Part shown: positions 6,405 to 12,491 of the stretch, piece by piece | Numbering within the stretch: position 1 is the stretch's first letter | How the letters are laid out: each line of letters starts with the position of its first letter | Notes under the pieces: model-generated | The model's input: only the letters and a program-made list of their open reading frames with translations | The model's database searches: none | What the model was told of the DNA's origin: nothing | Assembly: GCA_049520395.1 (NCBI GenBank) | Contig: JBEKPV010000097.1 | Span: 1-12,491 of the forward strand | DNA length: 12,491 nt | Reading direction: 5' to 3' | From: UBA1161 sp049520395 | Lineage (GTDB): Bacteria > Planctomycetota > Phycisphaerae > Tepidisphaerales > Tepidisphaeraceae | Program-made: the position numbers and the translations under genes

Positions 6405-7406
6405 ATGCAGCTATCGGCCTATCCCCGCCGGAATTTGGGCAAATCCGGCCTTTCCGTCAGTGCTATCGGGCTCGGCTGCATGGGAATGAGCGAATTCTAC
6501 GGCCAGCCCGACGACGAGCAGTCCATCCGCGTCATCCACCGCTCCATCGACCTGGGCGTCAACTTCCTGGACACCGCCGATATGTACGCGATTGGCAGAA
6601 ATGAGCGCCTCGTCGGCGCGGCCATCCGCGACCGCCGCGATCAAGTCGTCCTGGCGACCAAATTCGGCAATCTCCGTGCCGCCGACGGCACCTTTCTAGG
6701 GGTCAGCGGCAAGCCCCAATACGTCCGCGAAGCCTGCGAAGCCAGCCTGCAGCGACTGGGCGTCGAAACCATCGATCTCTACTACCAGCATCGCGTCGAT
6801 ACCCAAACGCCCATCGAAGAAACCGTCGGCGCGATGGCGGATCTGGTCAAGCAGGGAAAGGTTCGCTACCTGGGACTCTCCGAAGCGGCCGCCGAGACCA
6901 TCCGCCGAGCCGCCAAGGTCCATCCCATCGCCGCCTTGCAAACCGAGTATTCCCTCTGGACCCGCGACGTCGAGGCCCAGATTCTCCCCACCTGCCGCGA
7001 ACTCGGCATCGGCTTCGTCGCTTACAGCCCCCTGGGGCGAGGATTCCTAACCGGCCAAATTCGCAACCGTTCCGATCTGGTCACCGGCGATCGCCGCCTT
7101 TTGTTCCCGCGCTTTCAAGACGAGAATTTCCAGGCCAATCTCGACCTGGTAGCCCGGATCGAGAAACTCGCCGCCGCCAAGAATTGCAAGCCATCGCAAC
7201 TGGCCCTGGCTTGGGTGCTATCGCGCGGGGCCGATGTCGTCCCGATTCCCGGGACCAAGAAAATTCATTACCTCGAGGAGAACGCCGAAGCGGTGCACGT
7301 AAAATTGACCCCGGAGGATTTAGCCGAAATCGACCGCCATTTGCCTCACGGCGCGGCCGCCGGCCTGCGATACAACGCCAGCGGCATGGCCGGCGTCGGT
7401 AGGTGA
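6405..7406 (+). CDS. Aldo/keto reductase (AKR13-like), NADPH-dependent oxidoreductase
   Basis: This 333-residue cytoplasmic (beta/alpha)8-barrel reductase converts aldehydes or ketones to alcohols with NAD(P)H. It opens with the family signature NLGKSGLSVSAIGLGCMGMSEFYG (residues 10-33). The catalytic tetrad is visible as D56 (FLDTADMY), Y61, K86 (ATKFG) and H129 (YYQHRVD). The C-terminal PIPGTKK and LEEN segment is the usual NADP-binding end of the barrel. Length is normal. The start is the ATG at 6405, because AAAGGA lies 8 nt upstream and homology begins there; the frame runs open back to 6210 over the sigma gene, but that extension is not protein-like. It diverges from the sigma operon and is followed 54 nt later by the oligopeptidase gene. 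The substrate cannot be predicted. Confidence 0.94.
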   Translation: MQLSAYPRRNLGKSGLSVSAIGLGCMGMSEFYGQPDDEQSIRVIHRSIDLGVNFLDTADMYAIGRNERLVGAAIRDRRDQVVLATKFGNLRAADGTFLGVSGKPQYVREACEASLQRLGVETIDLYYQHRVDTQTPIEETVGAMADLVKQGKVRYLGLSEAAAETIRRAAKVHPIAALQTEYSLWTRDVEAQILPTCRELGIGFVAYSPLGRGFLTGQIRNRSDLVTGDRRLLFPRFQDENFQANLDLVARIEKLAAAKNCKPSQLALAWVLSRGADVVPIPGTKKIHYLEENAEAVHVKLTPEDLAEIDRHLPHGAAAGLRYNASGMAGVGR

Positions 7407-7460
7407 ACCAGCCCCCGCCGTGCCTTGATTTGATCCGCCCCTCCAGCGAAGCTTCCTTGC

Positions 7461-9620
7461 GTGATCCAACTCCTGCTGATTATCGCCGCCGCGCTGATGA
7501 CCTCCGGAAACCCCCCGCCGGTCGCGCCCGTCCGGCCCGTCACCGACGATTATTTCGGCACCAAAATCGTGGACCCGTACCGTTACATGGAAAATTTGGA
7601 CGATCCATCCGTGAAAGCGTGGATCACCGCCCAGGCCCAGTACACCCGCAACACCCTGGACAAAATTCCCGGACGCGCGGCCCTGCTTTCCGAGATCACA
7701 AAATACGGCAACGCCGCCCCCGCCGCCGTCGGAGATGCCTACCGCGGCCAAGGCGATCGATACTTCTACATGAAGACGCTCCCCCAGGAAAATCTCGCCA
7801 AGCTCTATCTCCGCCAGGGCCTCGCCGGCCCCGAAACCCTCCTGGTCGACACCGATAAATTCAAAGGCCCCCATGGCGAGCCGGCCGCGATCAATTCCTA
7901 CGTCCCATCCCACGACGGAAAATACGTCGCCTTCGTCGTCTCGCTGGCCGGTCATGAAATCGGTTCCCTGCACGTCCTGGACACCGCCGCCGGAACCGAA
8001 ATCGGCCAGCCCATCGATCGCGTCTGGGACGGCGAAGTCAGCTGGCGGCCGGATAACCAGTCCTTCTTTTTCACGCGATTGCAAAAATTGGCCAAAAACG
8101 CTTCGCCCCTGGAAACCGAGGAGAACAGCATCACCTATCTGCACGTCCTCGGCCAATCAGCGGACGCCGATGTGCCGGTCTTCGGCGCCCGCGTAAATCA
8201 AGGAATCGACCTGGACCCGATTGACGGCCCCGCCGTGGTGGCGTCACCCGATTCGGATTATGCGCTGGCCGAAGTAGCTCGCGGAAGCCAAAACGAGATA
8301 TACCTCTACGCCGCCCCCCTGGCGTCGGTCGGACACCCCGGCGCCATCTGGACCAAAATTTGCGACCCCGATGCCGACGTGACGGATGACGAACTTCACG
8401 GCGACGATCTCTATTTGCTCACCCATCACGACGCATCCCGTTTCAAGATCATTAAAACCAGCATCTCGCACCCAGACCTGGCTGGCGCCCAGATCATCGT
8501 CCCCGAAGGCCCCGGCGTCGTGCAGTCCATGATCGCGGCCGCCGACGCGCTATACGTAAAGGAACTGGACGGCGCGATCTCGCGCGTGATTCGCGTCCCC
8601 TATAATTCGCCCGCCCAGAATGTGAAACTGCCGCTCGACGGTTCCGTCGAAATTTGCGCCTCCGAACCCGACCTTCCCGGCTTCATCTTCGCCGAAGAAT
8701 CCTGGATACGCGGCAAGCAAATCTACCAGTACGATCCTTCCACCGATCAGGTGCAAAACACCGGCCTTCGCCCCGCCGGGCCGTTCGATCAGCCGGACTA
8801 TCTCGTCTCCGAGGAAGTCGAAGTCCCCAGTTATGACGCCGCGCCCGTCCCCCTTTCCATCATCCATCGAAAAGATTCCCCGCTGGATGGAAACCGCCCG
8901 ACCTTCATCTTCGCCTACGGGGCCTACGGCATCACCATGGACCCGCAGTTTGGAGTGCGGTTCCTCCCCTGGCTCAAACGCGGCGGCGTGATGGCGATCG
9001 CCCACGTCCGAGGCGGCGGCGAAAAGGGCGAAGACTGGCATCTGGCCGGATACAAACTCACCAAACCCAACTCCTGGCGCGATCTAATCGCCTGCGCCCA
9101 GTACCTGATCGATCAAAAGTACACCTCACCCAAGCGCCTGGGAATCTGGGGCGGTTCCGCCGGCGGAATCACCATCGGCCGCGCCATCACCGAACGCCCC
9201 GACCTCTTCGCCGCCGCCATCCCCGCCGTCGGCGTCATGAACACCGTCCGCGCCGAACTCTCCCCCAACGGCCCGCCCAACATCTCCGAATTCGGCAGCG
9301 CCCAGACCTTCGAAGGATTCGAAGACCTTTACGCCATGGATTCCTATCTCCACGTCCGCGACGGCGTCCCCTACCCCGCCGTCATGATCGAAACCGGTCT
9401 CCAGGACCCCCGCGTCATTCCCTGGCAGCCGATGAAGTTCGCCGCGCGCCTCCAGGCCGCCACCAGCAGCGATAAACCCGTCCTCCTGCGAGTCGATACC
9501 GCCAACGGCCACGGCATCGGCGAATCCAAGAAACAGCACGATGAGGAATTGGCCGACATGATGTCGTTTTTCCTCTGGCAATTTGGAGAACCCGGCTTCC
9601 AGCCGCCGACCGCCCCTTGA
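7461..9620 (+). CDS. Prolyl oligopeptidase family serine peptidase (S9A), probably exported
   Basis: The 719-residue product matches the prolyl oligopeptidase layout and length. The N-terminal part carries DPYRYMENLDDPSVKAW (the S9A N-terminal helix), followed by a seven-bladed beta-propeller region to about residue 430. The alpha/beta-hydrolase domain has nucleophile S566 in GGSAGG, D649 in LQDPRV and H684 in NGHG, so the triad is complete. These enzymes cleave short peptides after proline or related residues. The start is GTG at 7461, giving a short hydrophobic leader (IQLLLIIAAALMTS) that could be a signal peptide though it lacks positive charge; ATG at 7497 would remove it. No clear ribosome binding site is seen for either. 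It follows the reductase by 54 nt and converges on the transglutaminase gene. True proline specificity is not proven by sequence. Confidence 0.93.
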   Translation: MIQLLLIIAAALMTSGNPPPVAPVRPVTDDYFGTKIVDPYRYMENLDDPSVKAWITAQAQYTRNTLDKIPGRAALLSEITKYGNAAPAAVGDAYRGQGDRYFYMKTLPQENLAKLYLRQGLAGPETLLVDTDKFKGPHGEPAAINSYVPSHDGKYVAFVVSLAGHEIGSLHVLDTAAGTEIGQPIDRVWDGEVSWRPDNQSFFFTRLQKLAKNASPLETEENSITYLHVLGQSADADVPVFGARVNQGIDLDPIDGPAVVASPDSDYALAEVARGSQNEIYLYAAPLASVGHPGAIWTKICDPDADVTDDELHGDDLYLLTHHDASRFKIIKTSISHPDLAGAQIIVPEGPGVVQSMIAAADALYVKELDGAISRVIRVPYNSPAQNVKLPLDGSVEICASEPDLPGFIFAEESWIRGKQIYQYDPSTDQVQNTGLRPAGPFDQPDYLVSEEVEVPSYDAAPVPLSIIHRKDSPLDGNRPTFIFAYGAYGITMDPQFGVRFLPWLKRGGVMAIAHVRGGGEKGEDWHLAGYKLTKPNSWRDLIACAQYLIDQKYTSPKRLGIWGGSAGGITIGRAITERPDLFAAAIPAVGVMNTVRAELSPNGPPNISEFGSAQTFEGFEDLYAMDSYLHVRDGVPYPAVMIETGLQDPRVIPWQPMKFAARLQAATSSDKPVLLRVDTANGHGIGESKKQHDEELADMMSFFLWQFGEPGFQPPTAP

Positions 9621-9640
9621 CCCCCCGCCCGCGCGCAATT

Positions 9641-9670
9641 TTCTTTGTCAATTTCCGCCGCGGCAAAGAA
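9641..9670. terminator. Weak stem-loop between convergent oligopeptidase and transglutaminase genes
   Basis: TTCTTTG at 9641-9647 pairs with CAAAGAA at 9664-9670 around a 16-nt loop that contains CCGCGG. It lies in the 109-bp gap where two genes converge, a natural place for a bidirectional terminator, but the stem is only 7 bp and AT-rich and no following T run is present. Confidence 0.25.
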
Positions 9671-9729
9671 CCGCCCAGGATGACATCAATTATTTTCGCC
9701 CGATTTTGCGGCAGACAGCCCCGGCTCCC

Positions 9730-10686
9730 CTACTGCTGCTGATGTTCCTGCTGATTGGCAGTTTCCCGATGACCCGTATAGCCGGGCGGATAGGTCGGCA
9801 CGTCCAGCGATTGCAGCCGCTCGGCCGCTAATTCGGGCGGAATCGCCGGCAATTCGTCGCTGGTCACCGCCACTTCAATCGTCTCCGTCGCGTTCCCGCG
9901 ATAAACCCCCCGATTCGGCGGCACGTCCCTAAAATCGCGCCCGCTCGCCACTTTGATAAAATTCGCCCCCACCAGGCAACGATTCGCCGCGTCAAACCCA
10001 ATCCACCCGGTGCTCGGAAAATACAATTCCGCCCACGCGTGCGTCTGCGTGTTACCCCGCAGCTCTCGCTCGCCCGGATGCAGCAGCCCGCTCACGTACC
10101 GCGCGGGAATATGCAGCACCCGCGCCAGCCCGATCATCAGATGCGTGAAATCCTGACACACCCCGTACCCCGTCTGCAGAATCTCCGTGATCGGACTGGC
10201 CGCGTTCGTGATCCCCTTTTTATACGTGAACTTCTCATCAATCTGATTCAAAATCCGCATCGACAATTCCCCCAGCGGCATCCCCTCCCACGCGCCCAGC
10301 GTCTTGGACAGTTCACGCAGCGGCGCGGAATCCACCACCGGACCCCCAAAATGCAGAAAATCGTATAGCGAATAATCCAGCGATTCCGGCGGAATCGGCC
10401 ACGTGTCGCTGAAATGCTCCGGCTGCCGGTTCGGCCGATCCGTCTCCACCACGCTCGTCGCCACGATCCGAATCTCCTTGTGAAACCCATTCACCGAAAA
10501 CGTGTGAACCGTATTCCCCAGCCAGTCGAAATAGCTGCTGATGCTCGTCGGCGGCCCAATCGCCAAATTGAACGAGAGCCGGTGCTGATCCTGCTCCTGC
10601 CGCGGCACCATCCGCAATTCCATGATCGACTCGCTGATCATGTCCGAATAAACAAGGTCGGTCTGGTGCGTCGTCTTCAAAAGCAT
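9730..10686 (-). CDS. Transglutaminase-like cysteine protease of the ATP-grasp/alpha-E cassette
   Basis: This 318-residue protein has the bacterial transglutaminase-like N-terminal beta domain (about 8-85). The papain-like transglutaminase core follows (about 130-235), with catalytic C177 (GYGVCQDF), H216 (THAWAEL) and D232 (GFDAAN). The C-terminus is Gln-rich (NQQEHQQQ). No signal peptide is visible. Bacterial members are thought to act as peptidases or amide-bond-forming enzymes rather than blood-type cross-linkers. The start is ATG at 10686, with AAGGCGGA at 10693-10700 giving 6-nt spacing; the frame is open to 10839, but that part overlaps the alpha-E gene. It is the third gene after ATP-grasp and alpha-E, 13 nt from alpha-E, an arrangement conserved in many phyla. 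The substrate of the cassette is unknown. Confidence 0.92.
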   Translation of the reverse strand: MLLKTTHQTDLVYSDMISESIMELRMVPRQEQDQHRLSFNLAIGPPTSISSYFDWLGNTVHTFSVNGFHKEIRIVATSVVETDRPNRQPEHFSDTWPIPPESLDYSLYDFLHFGGPVVDSAPLRELSKTLGAWEGMPLGELSMRILNQIDEKFTYKKGITNAASPITEILQTGYGVCQDFTHLMIGLARVLHIPARYVSGLLHPGERELRGNTQTHAWAELYFPSTGWIGFDAANRCLVGANFIKVASGRDFRDVPPNRGVYRGNATETIEVAVTSDELPAIPPELAAERLQSLDVPTYPPGYTGHRETANQQEHQQQ

Positions 10687-10699
10687 GAAACATCCGCCT

Positions 10700-11734
10700 T
10701 CACTGTAGAAAATAGGACTGCTGCACCGCCAGCGCCGCATCGTTAATCGCGCTCTGAATATGCTGCAAAAAGTTCGGCAGCCCGTCGGCCACGATGTCCG
10801 CGATCTGCACGTATTCCAGATGCGCGTCCAGCCGCCCAAGAATTCGTTCCGCCGGATCGATCGCGCCGCCGCGCGTGCTCGTCCGGATCGCCGCCATCGA
10901 CGCCAGCGCCCCGCTCACCGAAAAACGCACCGTCCGCGGAAAATTCTTCTCCAATATTAAAAACGACGCAACGCGGAACGGATCCATATCCCCCAGGTTG
11001 TACCGCCGATACGCCTCAATCGAGCAGCAGCTCCGCAGCACCGCCATCCAGTTGATATTACGCAGCGTGCTCTCCAGAAACTGTTCGGCCGATTTAAGAA
11101 AATTGAATTTCGTCTCGATCACCCGGCAAGTAACGTCGATCCGCTCCAGATATTTAGCCAATTGCGCAAACAGCCACCGCTGATCGTGCGCCAAAGTCTG
11201 ATCCGTCAAACCCTGAAAGAGCATCGACCCGTTCATCACCGATCGCCACAAGCTGTCCGGCGAATCTTCAAACCGCGCCGTCGCGTCGTCGCTCCGGAGC
11301 GACCAGTAGAGCATATTCAGATTTTCCCACATTTCCGTGGAAATATTTTCGCGGATGCCGCGCGCGTTTTCGCGGGCGCGGGAGATGCAGCTGACGATGC
11401 TGTTGGGATTATCCTGATCGAGCGTCAGGTGCTGCGCCACGCGCACGGACAGATTCCCATTACCTTCGCTCAATTCCGGAAGACGCAGAATGCTCAGCAA
11501 ACTCTGCCATTGCCGCGCGATCAGCACCGGGGCCAGATCGCCCATATCGATCAGCACGTTGCTGGTCACCAGCAGCAATCGCGCCACGTGCTCCGCCCGC
11601 TCGACATATCGGGCCATCCAGTACATCGAATCCGCGTCGCGCGAAAGCATCGGCCGCGGCCCGCGCAGCGACGAATCGCCGGTGATGCCGATCGTCGCGA
11701 ACGCTCGGGGAATGGGTTGTCCGGTCGTGCTCAT
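10700..11734 (-). CDS. Alpha-E domain protein (all-helical partner of ATP-grasp and transglutaminase)
   Basis: This 344-residue protein contains the alpha-E domain. The diagnostic start MLSRDADSMYWMARYVERAEHVARLL is at residues 29-54, and helical repeats follow, with RARENARGIRENIS (about 123-136), ETKFNFLKSAEQFLESTL and SIEAYRRYN. Alpha-E proteins have no known catalytic activity; they occur with circularly permuted ATP-grasp and transglutaminase-like proteins and are predicted to assist peptide or amide synthesis. Here the order ATP-grasp, alpha-E, transglutaminase is intact. The ATG at 11734 lies 6 nt after the ATP-grasp stop and gives a 28-residue N-terminal extension before the canonical MLSR start. 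ATG at 11650 is an alternative start. Neither has a strong ribosome binding site. Confidence 0.92.
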   Translation of the reverse strand: MSTTGQPIPRAFATIGITGDSSLRGPRPMLSRDADSMYWMARYVERAEHVARLLLVTSNVLIDMGDLAPVLIARQWQSLLSILRLPELSEGNGNLSVRVAQHLTLDQDNPNSIVSCISRARENARGIRENISTEMWENLNMLYWSLRSDDATARFEDSPDSLWRSVMNGSMLFQGLTDQTLAHDQRWLFAQLAKYLERIDVTCRVIETKFNFLKSAEQFLESTLRNINWMAVLRSCCSIEAYRRYNLGDMDPFRVASFLILEKNFPRTVRFSVSGALASMAAIRTSTRGGAIDPAERILGRLDAHLEYVQIADIVADGLPNFLQHIQSAINDAALAVQQSYFLQ

Positions 11735-11740
11735 GCGAAA

Positions 11741-12491
11741 TTATCCGATCGGTTCCTCTTCCAGCACCCACGTATCCTTGCTCCCCCCGCCCTGGCTGGA
11801 ATTGACCACCAGGCTCCCTTGCCGAAGCGCCACGCGCGTCAAACCGCCCGGCATGACGATCACTTTCTGCCCGTACAGAATATACGGCCGCAAATCCACC
11901 CGCCGCCCCTCAAAATGATCCTCCACCAAACTGGGATGCTGGCTCAATTGCACCACCGGCTGCGCAATGAAATTCCGCGGGTCCTCCTTGATCTTCTCCG
12001 CGAATTTATTCCGCTCCTCCTTCTCCGCCTGATGCCCCATCAGCATCCCATATCCGCCCGATTCGTTCGTGCTTTTCACCACCAACTCGTGCAAATGCTC
12101 CAAAACATATTTCCGGTCGTCGTCCCGGGCGCAAATATACGTCGGCACGTTGGGAAGAATCGCCTCCTGCCCCATATAAAATTTGATCATGTCCGGCACG
12201 AACGGATAAATCGCCTTGTCGTCGGCAACTCCCGTCCCGACCGCGTTAGCCAGCGCCAGATTCCCGCAGCGATAAGCGTTCATCAATCCCGGCACCCCCA
12301 GTTTGCTGTCCGGACGGAAACAAAGCGGATCCAGAAAATCGTCGTCCACCCGCCGATAAAGCACATCGATGCGCCGCAGCCCCGCCGTCGTGCGCATGTA
12401 CAAAAAGCCCTTATCGACCAGCAGATCGCGCCCTTCCACCAGTTCCACCCCCATTTGCCGTGCCAGGAAGCTGTGCTCGAAATAAGCCGAG
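11741..12491 (-). CDS. Circularly permuted ATP-grasp protein (type 2), C-terminal half, cut by window end
   Basis: About 249 C-terminal residues are visible, reading without a stop to the window edge, where the frame gives YFEHSFLARQMGVELVEGRD; the apparent start at 12454 is therefore internal. Family hallmarks in order are RTTAGLRRIDVLYRRVDDDF, NAYRCGNLALANAVGTGVADDK, a glycine-rich nucleotide-loop-like stretch NESGGYGM, and the C-terminal LRPYILYGQ and VVNSSQGGGSKDTWV. ATP-grasp enzymes activate a carboxylate as acyl phosphate and join it to an amine or thiol. This permuted class is predicted to be an amidoligase making a peptide or modified amino acid, but no product is established. It is the upstream gene of the alpha-E and transglutaminase genes (6-nt gap). 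Confidence 0.93.
   Translation of the reverse strand, partial: SAYFEHSFLARQMGVELVEGRDLLVDKGFLYMRTTAGLRRIDVLYRRVDDDFLDPLCFRPDSKLGVPGLMNAYRCGNLALANAVGTGVADDKAIYPFVPDMIKFYMGQEAILPNVPTYICARDDDRKYVLEHLHELVVKSTNESGGYGMLMGHQAEKEERNKFAEKIKEDPRNFIAQPVVQLSQHPSLVEDHFEGRRVDLRPYILYGQKVIVMPGGLTRVALRQGSLVVNSSQGGGSKDTWVLEEEPIG

Noticed and set aside
7320..8156. Open frame of 278 codons on the minus strand over the reductase end and the oligopeptidase start
   Set aside because: Gly-rich low-complexity antisense translation of a well-supported S9A gene; no motif and no independent start signal.
10687..10839. N-terminal extension of the transglutaminase-like protein by 51 residues
   Set aside because: It overlaps the alpha-E gene out of frame and has Arg/Trp-rich shadow composition; the ATG at 10686 has a good ribosome binding site.

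Overview
The window is about 12.5 kb of GC-rich bacterial chromosome with ten genes and no rRNA, tRNA, IS element, prophage or CRISPR array that I can see. The gene content and style suggest Planctomycetota, possibly a Phycisphaerae-type lineage: a small ECF sigma factor coupled to a membrane anti-sigma with a short acidic N-terminus, an FtsH with a Pro/Gly-rich tail, and abundant secreted S9 peptidases. This placement is inference; there is no rRNA to confirm it.

Layout. Positions 1-521 (+) hold the 3' end of ftsH. It converges on a long minus-strand block (6289 down to 615): ECF sigma factor, membrane anti-sigma factor, an HtrA-like PDZ protein that has lost its whole catalytic triad, a large CHASE-GAF-GAF-HisKA_2 sensor kinase, and an ANTAR-type response regulator. 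Junctions inside the block are tight (overlapping or abutting codons, then gaps of 69 and 30 nt), so it may be one transcription unit. A near-perfect 31-bp inverted repeat built from TGAATGM heptamers fills the gap between ftsH and the response regulator.

From a 115-bp divergent region (6290-6404) the plus strand carries an aldo/keto reductase (6405-7406) and an exported S9A prolyl oligopeptidase (7461-9620). Convergent to these, on the minus strand from the right edge, lies the widespread cassette of circularly permuted ATP-grasp protein (cut by the window end), alpha-E domain protein and transglutaminase-like Cys protease. This cassette is predicted to make or process a peptide-type product, but its substrate is not established.

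How it may work together. The left block joins two kinds of control: transcription initiation (sigma/anti-sigma, with a pseudoprotease as possible periplasmic sensor or scaffold) and RNA-level antitermination (HisKA_2 kinase to ANTAR regulator, the EutW/EutV logic). The right block is a possible ligase/peptidase system. The most unusual points are the triad-less HtrA-like protein, its placement between anti-sigma and kinase genes, and the heptamer palindrome.
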